Source of the DNA: Pseudoalteromonas sp. P1-25
Lineage (GTDB): Bacteria; Pseudomonadota; Gammaproteobacteria; Enterobacterales; Alteromonadaceae
NCBI RefSeq assembly: GCF_001401805.1
Contig: NZ_LKDW01000015.1
Location: 34,172 to 98,171 of the forward strand
Direction of reading: 5' to 3'
Length of the DNA: 64,000 nucleotides
This document shows, piece by piece, positions 26,736 through 36,888 of the stretch; the first letter of the stretch is position 1, and the number at the start of each line of letters is the position of its first letter. A program made the translations under genes and the position numbers. Below the pieces are notes generated by a model that did no database searches, was not told the origin of the DNA, and saw only the letters and a program-made list of their open reading frames with translations.

Positions 26736-29048
26736 TTAAACCTTAATATTTATAATGGCATGCGATTGATAAAACGCTTGATGACGCGCATCTCCACGTT
26801 TTAAGTTTAGCTCGCCTACTTGCAAGCCATGTTGAGCTAATTTAGCCCTGAGGCTATCTAAGTGAGGATGTGCAATTGCACTTACTTCTTGGCTAGAGGC
26901 AAGCAGCTGGCAATCGAGCGCTTTGTCCATAAGCTCTGCCACTATTTGTAATTGCCCTTGCTGTGCATAATCAAAATTTAACCTAACAAACCACACATTT
27001 TTTTCAGTTTTATTTACACTCGCTTTTTTATACTGCCCTAAGGTTATTTCTGTTTGCCCCGCTTCAGGCGGAAGTTTCATTGGAAATAAAAACTGTGCTA
27101 GCGGATTTGTGTCGTTTTGCTGGTTTGGTGTAGTTACTTGCACTTGGCTAAGGGTATTTTTAACCTGTAGTAGCTCTGGAGCAAGTTCTTGTATGTGTGT
27201 TTGTTGAAGTTGTTCTAATAGTTTATCCGCGCCATTACCTACTTTAAATGTGGGTAAAAGTACGTTAAGTAGGGCATCCACTCCAGTGTGGTTATTAAAC
27301 GTTAGCGAAGTACTCGACTGGCTTATTATTGGCGCCGCTAAAATAGTCACTGCAAGCTGTTCAAGTCCTTTTGTAAAGCTACTTTGTAGTGTGTCATTTG
27401 GCGTGGTAAGCGGTTGTAAGGTACTTAAAAGCTCTCGCTGTATGGTTGCTGGGTGAACATTATTACTAGAGACCATTCTATTAAAAGCTTGATTTACCAG
27501 ACGTGTTAGATCAGGTGTATTTTGAGTCGCTTTACTTGCTATGTCAGTAATTCGGCTACTCAACAATGCTGTAGGGTTAGAAGCGCTATTTGGGCGCTCA
27601 CTCTCTGTTGGTAAATTTAAAAGCGAAGTTAAAAGCTTGGCTTCAATCGGTTGTAATTGCTGACTTGGTGCGGTTTTAAAAAGCGAGTGAGGTAAACCGG
27701 GTTGATTCGAAGTATTTACCTGTGAAGTTGTGGTATTTAATGTTTTTAAACTCAGGGGCCCAGAAGGAATGCCTTGCGTACTTATATTTGTTGGTTGAGC
27801 GCTCACTGCTTGTGGCTGAGCCATGTTGTTTGCTGATTGCCATAACGACACACTCGCCTTTAGTTGCTGGGTTATTTGCACTAAAGGAGGAAGCTGCGCA
27901 AAGTGTTTAGCTAAAGGGCTGTTAGGAGTAAAAGAATGATTAGCAACTTCAGCGGTTATATTTAGCTTACTTAAATTAGGGTTTGCTAACGTGTTTATTT
28001 GTGTAGGCGTTTTGTTTACATCAAGATTAGCTTGTTGAGCTTGCAAAGGTGACGTTTTACTCGCAAAGGGTTTGCTTTCAAAGTATTTAACGGCATCGTT
28101 AATTCGCGTTTTTAAATCACTAAAGCTGCTTTGTAACCATGATTTTATAGGGCTCTGTGCACTTAACTGCGGGCTTGTTTTATCAGCGGGGGGGCTGGCT
28201 GCATTTTGCTGCTGTGATAAAACCAAGTCGGTAAAGGGTTTACTAAATGAGTTATTAAGTGCGACCTGCATATTGGGTAAATTAGTTTTAATGAACAGCT
28301 TATCTGCTTGATGAGTAATATTTACTGCCACGGGCTTGCTGGGCAATTCACTAAGTTGTTTATTAGTGATTGGAGTGGTGAACGAGCCGCTATGCTGAGG
28401 GTGAGAAATAATAGCTAATTTAGGCGTTGCTTGTAGTTTCGCGCTGGGTAGTAAGTTAGTTAATAGCTGCGTAATTTTATGTTGGCTAAGAGTTTGAGTA
28501 TGAACGGAATCAGCAAAGCGGTTAATAACATTTATTTGTGCGCCTTTATTAGTGGTATTAATAAGTACCTGTAATGGCTGCTCGGTATTTAATAGTTGTG
28601 CGGTTTCTTTGTTAATTGCAATACTGGCATTAAGACTAGGTATTATAAGCTGTGGTGACGGCGAAAGCTGAATATTAACAGGCAAGGGTTTGCTTTGTAT
28701 TTCACTACCGGTACTTACATAATTTAAAAAACGCTGCAGTTGAGATGCGTTGCTAAGTGTAATATTGGTATTGTTGGGAGTTATATTTAGCTGCTTTCCA
28801 TCAGCGCTGAGCTGTATGTTAGCACTTGCTATTTTGTCTGTGTTTTGAGGGGCATGGGTAATGCCTAAACGTAGTGTTTGCCAGTGTTTATCAATTAATA
28901 CATCGAGTGTAATTGAGCCTTTTGAAAACTGAATATTTTTAGCCGCAAGTACCTGCTCGGGTAATTGTACTAATTCGTCTGAAGTGCTCGGGGCGCTTTG
29001 GTTATTAACCAATGAATTAGATAATGTGATTTGCGTTGGATTATTCAT
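26736..29048 (-). CDS. FliK-like hook-length-control-domain protein (paralogue)
   Basis: A 770-residue, Gln/Ser/Asn/Thr-rich protein with the Flg_hook-type C-terminal domain at about residues 660-755 (VWFVRLNFDYAQQGQLQIVAELMDKALDCQLLASSQ, then LRAKLAQHGLQVGELNL). It is unlike fliK at 4600 outside that fold. It forms a two-gene unit with the FlhB-like gene and is transcribed towards the flagellar block. The pair parallels ylqG-ylqH of Bacillus. It may be a molecular ruler for another appendage or an accessory regulator; that is conjecture. Confidence 0.8.
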   Translation of the reverse strand: MNNPTQITLSNSLVNNQSAPSTSDELVQLPEQVLAAKNIQFSKGSITLDVLIDKHWQTLRLGITHAPQNTDKIASANIQLSADGKQLNITPNNTNITLSNASQLQRFLNYVSTGSEIQSKPLPVNIQLSPSPQLIIPSLNASIAINKETAQLLNTEQPLQVLINTTNKGAQINVINRFADSVHTQTLSQHKITQLLTNLLPSAKLQATPKLAIISHPQHSGSFTTPITNKQLSELPSKPVAVNITHQADKLFIKTNLPNMQVALNNSFSKPFTDLVLSQQQNAASPPADKTSPQLSAQSPIKSWLQSSFSDLKTRINDAVKYFESKPFASKTSPLQAQQANLDVNKTPTQINTLANPNLSKLNITAEVANHSFTPNSPLAKHFAQLPPLVQITQQLKASVSLWQSANNMAQPQAVSAQPTNISTQGIPSGPLSLKTLNTTTSQVNTSNQPGLPHSLFKTAPSQQLQPIEAKLLTSLLNLPTESERPNSASNPTALLSSRITDIASKATQNTPDLTRLVNQAFNRMVSSNNVHPATIQRELLSTLQPLTTPNDTLQSSFTKGLEQLAVTILAAPIISQSSTSLTFNNHTGVDALLNVLLPTFKVGNGADKLLEQLQQTHIQELAPELLQVKNTLSQVQVTTPNQQNDTNPLAQFLFPMKLPPEAGQTEITLGQYKKASVNKTEKNVWFVRLNFDYAQQGQLQIVAELMDKALDCQLLASSQEVSAIAHPHLDSLRAKLAQHGLQVGELNLKRGDARHQAFYQSHAIINIKV

Positions 29049-29161
29049 TATTTTAAATCAAGTTTTCGCTAATTTTCGTGAATCGATTTTAAAGCAATAT
29101 TCGTATTACACTATCATTATGGTAGACTAACGCCTAATTTTTGGCATAGAGAAACGTCATC

Positions 29162-29782
29162 TTGTTACACATTAAGTCCGTCACCTGCATCAAGCAAGAA
29201 CGTTGTTTGTTTGCGGATCTTAATTTTAGCCTAAATAGCGGTCAAATCATGCAATTAGCGGGTCCTAACGGGGCTGGCAAAACATCATTATTGCGTATTG
29301 TCGCAGGCTTTAGTGTGCCTGATGAAGGCGCTATTTTTTATAAACAGCAAGCTATTACCAAACATTATGAAGAGTACGCCAGAGACTTACTATTTATAGG
29401 CCACAAAACCGGTGTTAATGCACAGCTCAGCGCACTGGAAAACGTACGCCATTGGTTACACATTAATGGCTATACAAATGAGCCCGACCTATATCCAATG
29501 TTAGCTAAGCTTGGCTTAGTGGGCCTTGAAGATGTGCCAGTAAGAATGCTCTCTGCAGGGCAGCAGCGTCGTGTCGCTTTAGTGCGTTTATGGTTAAGCG
29601 ATGCAAAACTATGGGTGCTTGATGAACCCTTTACTGCACTTGATAAAAATGGCGTTGCATTTTTACAACAACGTTTTTCTGAGCATTTAAAAAGTGGTGG
29701 CGCTATTTTACTCACAACCCATCAAGATTTAACAACACAGTTTGAAAACCTACAAACGGTGACCTTGGAGTATCGTTACTGA
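29162..29782 (+). CDS. ccmA: Cytochrome c maturation ATP-binding protein CcmA
   Basis: CcmA is the ATPase of the CcmABCD complex that releases holo-CcmE. The frame opens with TTG 29162 (MLHIKSVTCIKQERCLF); no ATG lies near, so TTG is the likely start. The 206-residue product has Walker A GPNGAGKT, the ABC signature LSAGQQRRVALVRL, and Walker B LWVLDEPFTALD. It heads ccmABCDEFGHI. Confidence 0.96.
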   Translation: MLHIKSVTCIKQERCLFADLNFSLNSGQIMQLAGPNGAGKTSLLRIVAGFSVPDEGAIFYKQQAITKHYEEYARDLLFIGHKTGVNAQLSALENVRHWLHINGYTNEPDLYPMLAKLGLVGLEDVPVRMLSAGQQRRVALVRLWLSDAKLWVLDEPFTALDKNGVAFLQQRFSEHLKSGGAILLTTHQDLTTQFENLQTVTLEYRY

Positions 29783-30468
29783 TGACTCGTCAACATTCAT
29801 ATTGGCTGCTGTTTAGTGCGGTATTTAGTAAAGATGTAAAGCTTGCGTTTCGCCAGCGTGCTGAAATTATCAATCCTATCTTGTTTTTTCTCATTGTTAT
29901 TTCGTTATTTCCGTTAGCAATTGGACCAGAGCCCGGTCTATTAAACAGAATGGCTCCAGGTATTATTTGGGTAGCCGCTTTGCTCTCTACCATGCTTGGA
30001 CTCGATAAATTATTTAGAGACGACTATAACGATGGCTCGTTGGAGCAGTTAATAGCTTCATCGTATCCGCTATCACTCACCGTGTTGGCCAAAGTCGCGG
30101 CACATTGGGTTGTTACCGGTTTACCATTAGTATTAATGACACCGTTATTTGCTTTATTGCTTAATTTAGAGAGCTCAGCGCTGTTAGCCACCGTATTAAC
30201 ATTATTATTAGGCACGCCATTATTAAGCTTTATTGGTGCTATTGGGGCTGGCCTTACTGTGGGATTACAAAAAGGTGGTATTTTAATGAGCCTGTTAGTG
30301 TTGCCTTTGTATATTCCTGTTTTAATTTTTGCAACGTCAGCCATTGATACCAGTACTATGTCGCTGGATTATAGCGGGCAGCTTGCCATTCTTGGGGCCA
30401 TGTTAGTAGTTGCTATTATGTGTGCACCCATCGCCATATCGTCAGCATTAAAAGTGAGTGTAAGTTAA
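29782..30468 (+). CDS. ccmB: Heme exporter membrane protein CcmB
   Basis: CcmB is the membrane partner of CcmA. The 228-residue product has six membrane helices. Family sequences include FFLIVISLFPLAIGPEP and GIIWVAALLSTMLGLDKLFRDDYNDGSLEQL. It starts on the last base of ccmA. Confidence 0.96.
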   Translation: MTRQHSYWLLFSAVFSKDVKLAFRQRAEIINPILFFLIVISLFPLAIGPEPGLLNRMAPGIIWVAALLSTMLGLDKLFRDDYNDGSLEQLIASSYPLSLTVLAKVAAHWVVTGLPLVLMTPLFALLLNLESSALLATVLTLLLGTPLLSFIGAIGAGLTVGLQKGGILMSLLVLPLYIPVLIFATSAIDTSTMSLDYSGQLAILGAMLVVAIMCAPIAISSALKVSVS

Positions 30469-30469
30469 T

Positions 30470-31207
30470 ATGTGGAAGTGGTTACATCCCTACGCAAAAG
30501 CAGAGCGCGCATATCAATTATGTAATACGTTACTGCCTTATTTTGCCGTTGCTACGGTTATAAGTATGCTTGTTGGTTGGATTTGGGGCTTAGGTTTTGC
30601 GCCAGCTGATTACCAACAAAAAGACAGTTACCGTATTATTTTCATTCATGTACCGTCGGCTATTTTGTCTATGGGTGCATATTCTTCTATGGCTATTGCA
30701 GCCGTGGTTGCTTTAGTGTGGCAATTACGTAACGCCGAACTTGCAGTCATTGCTATTGCCCCGGTGGGAGCATGTGTAACCGCTATTGCGTTAATTACTG
30801 GCGCAGCATGGGGTAAACCTATGTGGGGCGCTTGGTGGGTGTGGGATGCACGTTTAACCTCTGAGCTTATTTTATTATTTTTATATTTAGGTGTACTTTC
30901 GCTTTATCATGCATTTGAAGATAAAAAAGCAGCAGGGCGAGCGGCGTCTATTTTGGCCATTGTTGGGGTTATTAACCTACCTATTATTCATTATTCTGTT
31001 GAGTGGTGGAATACCCTACACCAAGGCGCAACAATCACAAAATTTGATACTAAAGCTATTGACCCTAGTATGTTTTGGCCACTAATGGTGAATATTTTAG
31101 CGTTTGGTGCTTTTGTTGGCACTGTAACGTTAATTCGTTTAAAAAATGAAATATTACAACGTGAAAAGCATCGACCGTGGGTTCGAGCCTTGTTAAGTAA
31201 GGGGTAA
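30470..31207 (+). CDS. ccmC: Heme delivery protein CcmC
   Basis: CcmC loads heme onto the chaperone CcmE at the periplasmic face. The 245-residue product has six membrane helices and the tryptophan-rich WWD motif (WGAWWVWDARLTSELILL) at about residues 117-134, with conserved His residues in FIHVPSA and IHYSVEWWNTLHQG. It follows ccmB by 1 base. Confidence 0.97.
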   Translation: MWKWLHPYAKAERAYQLCNTLLPYFAVATVISMLVGWIWGLGFAPADYQQKDSYRIIFIHVPSAILSMGAYSSMAIAAVVALVWQLRNAELAVIAIAPVGACVTAIALITGAAWGKPMWGAWWVWDARLTSELILLFLYLGVLSLYHAFEDKKAAGRAASILAIVGVINLPIIHYSVEWWNTLHQGATITKFDTKAIDPSMFWPLMVNILAFGAFVGTVTLIRLKNEILQREKHRPWVRALLSKG

Positions 31208-31210
31208 ATT

Positions 31211-31414
31211 ATGCAGTTTGACTCTTTTTCTGATTTTATTGCAATGGGGGGCTACGGGTTTTACGTGTGGCTTTCCTTTGGTACGTGCGCCTTAATTTTG
31301 TTGGGCATTTTATTTAGCTCTTTACGTGATACAAAACGTATTATGGCCTCAGTAGAGCAGCAAGTTGCGCGCGAAGCGCGAATTAAAAAAGCGAAGCAGG
31401 AACAAATATCATGA
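31211..31414 (+). CDS. ccmD: Heme exporter subunit CcmD
   Basis: CcmD is a one-helix protein that stabilises the CcmABC-CcmE complex. The 67-residue product has the family start [20 protein letters not shown], one membrane helix and a charged cytoplasmic tail. The stop overlaps ccmE by 4 bases (ATGA). Confidence 0.93.
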   Translation: MQFDSFSDFIAMGGYGFYVWLSFGTCALILLGILFSSLRDTKRIMASVEQQVAREARIKKAKQEQIS

Positions 31415-31890
31415 ATCCAAGACGTAAAAAACGCCTATTGGTAATCATTGCTGTGTTGTTTGGCATTGGTGCTTCTATAGGCTTAGTACTTTATGCACTG
31501 CAAGAAAACATCAACTTGTTTTACACACCGAGCGAGCTAATAGAAGGCAAAGGCCCAGATAAAGAAAAACCGCAAATAGGGCAAAAGTTGCGTATAGGCG
31601 GTATGGTTGTGCCAGGTTCTGTTATTCGTAATGAACAAAGTTTGCAAGTCAGCTTTAAACTAATAGATACAGGGCCATTGGTTACAATTAAATACCAAGG
31701 CATTTTGCCTGACTTATTTCGCGAAGGCCAAGGTATTGTAGCGCAAGGTGTGCTTGTAGAGCCAAACGTGATTGAAGCTTTTGAAGTACTAGCTAAGCAT
31801 GATGAAGAATACATGCCAGCAGAAGTAGCAGAAGCCGTAAAGGGAATTAAACACGAAAAACCAAAATACAACCTAGATAGCGGTAGCTAA
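31411..31890 (+). CDS. ccmE: Heme chaperone CcmE
   Basis: CcmE carries heme covalently through the periplasm to CcmF. The 159-residue product has one N-terminal membrane helix, an OB-fold ([39 protein letters not shown]), and the heme-binding motif [11 protein letters not shown] with its His-linked heme site and Tyr ligand. The tail is charged and variable. Confidence 0.97.
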   Translation: MNPRRKKRLLVIIAVLFGIGASIGLVLYALQENINLFYTPSELIEGKGPDKEKPQIGQKLRIGGMVVPGSVIRNEQSLQVSFKLIDTGPLVTIKYQGILPDLFREGQGIVAQGVLVEPNVIEAFEVLAKHDEEYMPAEVAEAVKGIKHEKPKYNLDSGS

Positions 31891-31891
31891 T

Positions 31892-33856
31892 ATGATCCCA
31901 GAGCTTGGTTATTTTTCTTTAACGCTTGCCATGGTGTTAAGCGTTTTACTGTGTATTTTCCCGCTGTGGGGCGCACATACCGGTAATCTTCGTTTAATGC
32001 GTGCGGCCCCGTCTTTAGCCGTAGGGCAATTTTTATTTGTCCTTCTCTCGTTTGCTGCGCTTATCTATGCCAGCTTAACAGATGACTTTACGGTATCTTA
32101 TGTAGCGTATCATTCAAGTAGTACCTTGCCTTGGTATTATAAAATCACCTCTACATGGGGTGGGCACGAAGGCGCTATTTTACTGTGGCTTGTAATGCAA
32201 GCAGGGTGGACCGCCGTGGTTGCTATGCGCTCTAAAGCACTGCCTTGGGTATTACGTGCACGTGTTTTAGGCGTGCTTGGCTTTTTAGGTGTGGGTTTTA
32301 TGATGTACACACTACTGCTTTCGAGCCCGTTTGAGCGTTTACTGCCGTATTTCCCTGTTGAAGGACGTGATTTAAATCCACTATTACAAGACCCTGGTAT
32401 GATCATTCATCCACCGTTACTTTATATGGGATATGTAGGATTATCGGTTGCGTTTTCCTTTGCTATTGCAGCACTTTTAACCGGTAAACTTGATAATACT
32501 TGGGCTAAATGGTCACGCCCATGGACGATGACCGCTTGGGGCTTTTTAAGTTTAGGAATAACGATAGGTAGCTGGTGGGCTTACTCTGAGCTTGGCTGGG
32601 GTGGCTGGTGGTTTTGGGATCCGGTAGAAAACGCATCGCTCATGCCTTGGCTTGTTGCGACGGCTTTATTGCACTCTCTGAGCGTGACAGAAAAACGCGG
32701 TGTATTTAAATCGTGGACTGTGCTGCTTGCCATCGCTGCATTCTCGCTGAGCTTATTAGGTACCTTTATTGTTCGCTCGGGCATCATTGTATCGGTGCAT
32801 GCATTTGCCACAGACCCCGATAGAGGTTTATTTATTTTAGCCTTTTTAGGCATTGTGGTTGGTGGCGGTTTATCGTTGTATGCGCTGCGCGTATCACAAG
32901 TTAAGAGTGAAGGTCGTTACAAGTTTGTATCTCGCGAAGTAGCGTTGTGGTTAAACAATATATTCTTAGTCGTGGCTACATTAATAGTTCTTTTAGGTAC
33001 TTTATTACCTATGGTACACAAAGAAATGGGCCTAGGCAGTATTTCTATCGGCGAACCGTTCTTTAATAAAATGTTCGCCATTTTATTAGTACCTTTTGCC
33101 ATATTAATGGGAATAGGGCCTTTTCTTCGCTGGAAACAAAATAAGTGGGCTGTACTACAAAATAAATTATTCGTAGGCGTGCTAGTAAGTGTTGTTATTA
33201 CCTGTGCGTGGTTGTTCTCAAGCTACGATGTAGTAAAACCGCTTACATTACTAGCCACCACCTTAGGTGTGTGGGTTGCTGTCTCTACTGCCATAGATTT
33301 ATATGCTAAGGCGTCGGTTCACGGAACACTAAAAGAAGGCGTTAAGCGTTTAGGTGTCAGCTACTGGGCGATGGTGCTAGGTCATGTTGGTTTAGCATTT
33401 GTTATTGCGGGCGTTACGCTTACTTCGGCGTACTCGGTAGAGCGTGATGTGTCTATGAAGCAAGGCGATATTGTTACGCTAAACCAATACGAATACCGAT
33501 TTGATGGTGTTAAATCAATACGCGGCCCTAACTACAGTGGTCATGCTGGTGTCGTGTCGGTATTTAATGACAATGAGCTAGTGACTGAGCTGCATGCAGA
33601 AAAGCGTAAATACGATATTGGTATGCAATTTATGACCGAAGCGGCAATTGATGCTGGTTTTACTCGTGACCTATATTTAGCGCTGGGTGAGCAATTAAGC
33701 AAAGGGGCATGGTCACTGCGCATTTATCACAAACCGTTTGTGCGTTGGATGTGGATAGGCGGTGTACTTATATCACTTGCAGGGTTTATGATTTTATTTG
33801 ATAAACGCTACCGTACCTCAGCAAGTACACGTAAAAAAGCGTTGGAGAATGCGTAA
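31892..33856 (+). CDS. ccmF: Cytochrome c heme lyase subunit CcmF
   Basis: CcmF attaches heme from CcmE to apocytochrome c with CcmH/I. The 654-residue product is a multi-pass membrane protein of usual length. The WWD motif WGGWWFWDPVENASLMPWL is at about residues 235-253, and conserved His residues are in WGGHEG and PPLLYMGYVG regions. It overlaps ccmG by one base. Confidence 0.97.
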   Translation: MIPELGYFSLTLAMVLSVLLCIFPLWGAHTGNLRLMRAAPSLAVGQFLFVLLSFAALIYASLTDDFTVSYVAYHSSSTLPWYYKITSTWGGHEGAILLWLVMQAGWTAVVAMRSKALPWVLRARVLGVLGFLGVGFMMYTLLLSSPFERLLPYFPVEGRDLNPLLQDPGMIIHPPLLYMGYVGLSVAFSFAIAALLTGKLDNTWAKWSRPWTMTAWGFLSLGITIGSWWAYSELGWGGWWFWDPVENASLMPWLVATALLHSLSVTEKRGVFKSWTVLLAIAAFSLSLLGTFIVRSGIIVSVHAFATDPDRGLFILAFLGIVVGGGLSLYALRVSQVKSEGRYKFVSREVALWLNNIFLVVATLIVLLGTLLPMVHKEMGLGSISIGEPFFNKMFAILLVPFAILMGIGPFLRWKQNKWAVLQNKLFVGVLVSVVITCAWLFSSYDVVKPLTLLATTLGVWVAVSTAIDLYAKASVHGTLKEGVKRLGVSYWAMVLGHVGLAFVIAGVTLTSAYSVERDVSMKQGDIVTLNQYEYRFDGVKSIRGPNYSGHAGVVSVFNDNELVTELHAEKRKYDIGMQFMTEAAIDAGFTRDLYLALGEQLSKGAWSLRIYHKPFVRWMWIGGVLISLAGFMILFDKRYRTSASTRKKALENA

Positions 33857-34425
33857 TGAACCGTAAAATTTTAGCTTTAGCGCCGTTATTAATATTCATA
33901 TTTTTATGTGTATTCTTATATCAAGGTTTGTTTGCCAACCCGCGTGAAATTCAAACCGGTCGACTTGGGCAAACAATGCCTGCGTTTAACCTTCCGGATT
34001 TAATGCAAGATGATAAGCGCTGGACCGATGAAAGCCTAAAAGGCGAAGTTTATTTGCTTAATGTTTGGGGGACTTGGTGTCCTACTTGTTTGGTAGAGCT
34101 TGGCTATTTAACTAAGCTACGCGAGCAAGGCGTAAAAATAATTGGTTTGTACTATGTGCAAGGTTACGATGCCGATTTTGATGGCCCATTTGATATGCAA
34201 GCGCTGCGTACTGATGTGAGCGATATGCTTAGCCGTGCTGGCGACCCATACCAATTTAATATTTTAGACTTGCACCGCACCTTGTCATTAGATTTAGGTG
34301 TATCGGGTGCCCCTGAAACATTTTTAGTGGATAAAACGGGTAAAATTTTATTACACCATACGGGAGATTTAAACCCGCGCGTATGGCGTGCTAAATTTGC
34401 CCCGGTTATGCAGGAGCTAAATTAA
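33856..34425 (+). CDS. ccmG: Thiol:disulfide oxidoreductase CcmG (DsbE)
   Basis: CcmG reduces the CxxCH cysteines of apocytochrome c in the periplasm. The 189-residue product has an N-terminal membrane anchor (LALAPLLIFIFLCVFLYQGLF) and a thioredoxin fold with the active site WGTWCPTCLVEL and the cis-Pro loop GVSGAPETFLVD. It sits between ccmF and ccmH with 1-base overlaps. Confidence 0.96.
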   Translation: MNRKILALAPLLIFIFLCVFLYQGLFANPREIQTGRLGQTMPAFNLPDLMQDDKRWTDESLKGEVYLLNVWGTWCPTCLVELGYLTKLREQGVKIIGLYYVQGYDADFDGPFDMQALRTDVSDMLSRAGDPYQFNILDLHRTLSLDLGVSGAPETFLVDKTGKILLHHTGDLNPRVWRAKFAPVMQELN

Positions 34426-34886
34426 TGCGAGTGTTTTTATTAACCCTGAGCTTTTTTATAAGTATGGCAGTGTATGCCGAGCAAGATCGCTATCAGTTTG
34501 ACAATAACCAACAAGCCGTGCGCTTTGAAGAGTTAACTAAAGAGCTTAGGTGCCCTAAATGTCAAAACCAAAATATTGCAGACTCTGATGCCATTGTTGC
34601 AAAAGATTTACGCGACAAGGTACTTGCGCTGGTAAAAGAAGGTAAAACAAAAGACGAAGTTATCGATTACATGATAGACAGATACGGTTATTTTGTTCAT
34701 TACGACCCGCCTGTGACACCAGCTACATTAGTACTGTGGGTTTTACCTGTACTTATTGTAATTTTGGGGTTTGGTTTTATTGTAATTCGCCAACGTAAGG
34801 CGTCAGTTAAGCAAACCTGGAACAGCGACGATGAAGCAAGACTTGCTAAATTAATTGCAGAAAATAAACGCCAGGAGCAAATTTAA
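34425..34886 (+). CDS. ccmH: Cytochrome c maturation protein CcmH
   Basis: CcmH is part of the heme lyase and handles apocytochrome thiols. The 153-residue product has a signal peptide (LLTLSFFISMAVYAEQ), the redox motif LRCPKCQNQNIADS, and one C-terminal membrane helix (LVLWVLPVLIVILGFGFIVI). It overlaps ccmI by one base. Confidence 0.96.
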   Translation: MRVFLLTLSFFISMAVYAEQDRYQFDNNQQAVRFEELTKELRCPKCQNQNIADSDAIVAKDLRDKVLALVKEGKTKDEVIDYMIDRYGYFVHYDPPVTPATLVLWVLPVLIVILGFGFIVIRQRKASVKQTWNSDDEARLAKLIAENKRQEQI

Positions 34887-36136
34887 TGATTTTAATGTGG
34901 GCGTGTTTTGCCTTACTCATACTCATTGCACTGGCGTTTATTATGGTGCCTTTTTTAAAAAAAGAGCGCGTTCAAACCATTACTCACAATGCTAATGCAG
35001 AGTTGATCAGCATTTACGAGCAGCGTTTAGTTGAGCTGCAAAATGACTTAGATAATCAACGTATTGATGCACAAAGTCATAACGAATCTGTTATTGAATT
35101 AAAGCGTCGTTTATTGAACGAACTATCACCAGAAAAGTCGCTTAATAGCAAAGGTAATAATCGTATTTTTGCTTTAACTGGCGCAGCATTTTTATTAGCC
35201 CTCACCGGTGTTTTTTACACCTTTACAGGGAGCCAACAACAAATAGCCGCGTGGTATGATGCAATGGATAACCTTGCTGATTATGGCGAGCGTGCTGTAA
35301 TGCAAAAAGGTGAGCCTCTAACCCAAAACGAGTTACAAGCGTTTGCTTTAGCTTTGCGTACTAAACTTAGCGAATCTGGTGATGACGAAGTTGCGTGGAT
35401 GTTGCTTGGGCGTGTAGCTATGTCGTTAAACGAATTTGATATGGCACAGCAATCGTTTGATAAAGCACTGCGAATGAACCCAGACAACATGCAAGTACTC
35501 ATTAGCTACAGCCAAGTTTTACTGCTTGAAGGTAGTGAAGAGAATATGACGCGTGCAGCGGGTATGCTATCTAAAGTGCTAAAGGTTGAGCCGACAAATC
35601 TTGATGCTATTTCCCTATTAGCGCTCATTGCTTATGAGCGCAAGGACTGGCCGCAAGCTAAAGCGGCGTTCGAGGTACTACTTGCTAGCATGGATGAAAG
35701 CGATACGCGTTACTCAATGATAGCGCAGCGTATTTCTGATATTGAACAACAAATGCAAAATGAGGGTTCTGTAATGCCTGTCTCTGCTAACAGTGCTATT
35801 AATGTTACTGTAAGCTTAGCAGATGAGCTTTTAGATAAGCAGCCACAGCAGGGGACTTTATTTATTTTTGCAAAGGCTGCTCAAGGCTCTCCTATGCCGC
35901 TAGCGGTTGTTAAACTTAATGAATACAGTTTTCCGCTCACAGTGCAACTCACTGATGCTAATGCAATGGTTGATGGGTTAAACTTATCAAGTGCAAAAGA
36001 TATTGTGATTACAGCGCGGATCTCAATAGATGAGTCAGTTATGCCAAGTAGTGGTGAGTTAGAGGGTCACTCTGAGGCACTGCAACGTGAAAACGTAAGT
36101 GACTACCAACTTCAAATTAATACATTAATACCTTAA
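34886..36136 (+). CDS. ccmI: Cytochrome c maturation protein CcmI (TPR)
   Basis: CcmI binds the C-terminus of apocytochrome c and hands it to the heme lyase. The 416-residue product has two N-terminal membrane helices (about residues 2-22 and 93-112) around a cytoplasmic loop, then periplasmic TPR repeats (WMLLGRVAMSLNEFDMAQQSFDKALRMNP) and a C-terminal domain. It is the last ccm gene. mlaA follows 9 bases later. Confidence 0.93.
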   Translation: MILMWACFALLILIALAFIMVPFLKKERVQTITHNANAELISIYEQRLVELQNDLDNQRIDAQSHNESVIELKRRLLNELSPEKSLNSKGNNRIFALTGAAFLLALTGVFYTFTGSQQQIAAWYDAMDNLADYGERAVMQKGEPLTQNELQAFALALRTKLSESGDDEVAWMLLGRVAMSLNEFDMAQQSFDKALRMNPDNMQVLISYSQVLLLEGSEENMTRAAGMLSKVLKVEPTNLDAISLLALIAYERKDWPQAKAAFEVLLASMDESDTRYSMIAQRISDIEQQMQNEGSVMPVSANSAINVTVSLADELLDKQPQQGTLFIFAKAAQGSPMPLAVVKLNEYSFPLTVQLTDANAMVDGLNLSSAKDIVITARISIDESVMPSSGELEGHSEALQRENVSDYQLQINTLIP

Positions 36137-36145
36137 GGACAGTAG

Positions 36146-36877
36146 ATGTTAAAGCATAGTTTTACTTTTTTATGTTTATTGGTGCTAGCCGGATGTGCAC
36201 AAGTGCCAGAAAACAAAGTTGATGAGCGAGACCCGCTGCAAAGCATTAACCGTCCATTGTACGACTTTAATATGGACATTTTAGATGCTTATATTTTACG
36301 CCCTGTCGCTGTAGGGTATGTAGAAGTAACCCCTGTACCTGTACGCAATGGTATTGTTAACTTTACCGATAATATTAGTGCGCCTGTTGATATGATAAAC
36401 GCGGGGCTGCAAGGTAAGGTGGGTAACGCAGGCGTGAGTTTAGCGCGTTTTTTAGTTAACTCTACGGTAGGCGTATTTGGTATTTTTGATGTTGCAAGCT
36501 CATTAGGACTTGAGCTTGTAGATGAAGATTTTGGCCAAACATTGGGCGTGTGGGGTGTTGGCGACGGCGCATATATTATGTTGCCAGCAATGGGACCGAC
36601 AACGGCACGCAACTTAACAGGCGATGTAGTCGATAACTTTATGTTACCAGAAATAGCGCTGACTACGCCGCAAACTATTTTGGTGTTTGCGCTAAAAGCG
36701 GTTGAAGCTCGTGCGGCACTTATCCCGCAAGAAGGCCTACTTAATGACTCACTTGACCCGTACTTGTTTGTTAAAGACATATACTTTCAGCGTCAGCTTT
36801 ATGAGCTATACGATGGCAACCCGCCAATTAAAGAAGAGCCTGAAGACTTTGATGAAGACTTCTTAGAAAGCTTATAA
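36146..36877 (+). CDS. mlaA: Outer-membrane phospholipid-removal lipoprotein MlaA (VacJ)
   Basis: MlaA takes misplaced phospholipids from the outer leaflet of the outer membrane for return by the Mla system. The 243-residue product has a lipobox (VLAGCAQV) and the VacJ core: DPLQSINRPLYDFN, then NFTDNISAPVDMINAGLQGK, then RFLVNSTVGVFGIFDVAS, then DFGQTLGVWGVGDGAYIMLP. It is close behind ccmI and may share its transcript. A strong terminator follows. Confidence 0.96.
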   Translation: MLKHSFTFLCLLVLAGCAQVPENKVDERDPLQSINRPLYDFNMDILDAYILRPVAVGYVEVTPVPVRNGIVNFTDNISAPVDMINAGLQGKVGNAGVSLARFLVNSTVGVFGIFDVASSLGLELVDEDFGQTLGVWGVGDGAYIMLPAMGPTTARNLTGDVVDNFMLPEIALTTPQTILVFALKAVEARAALIPQEGLLNDSLDPYLFVKDIYFQRQLYELYDGNPPIKEEPEDFDEDFLESL

Positions 36878-36888
36878 ATAATAGCCAT

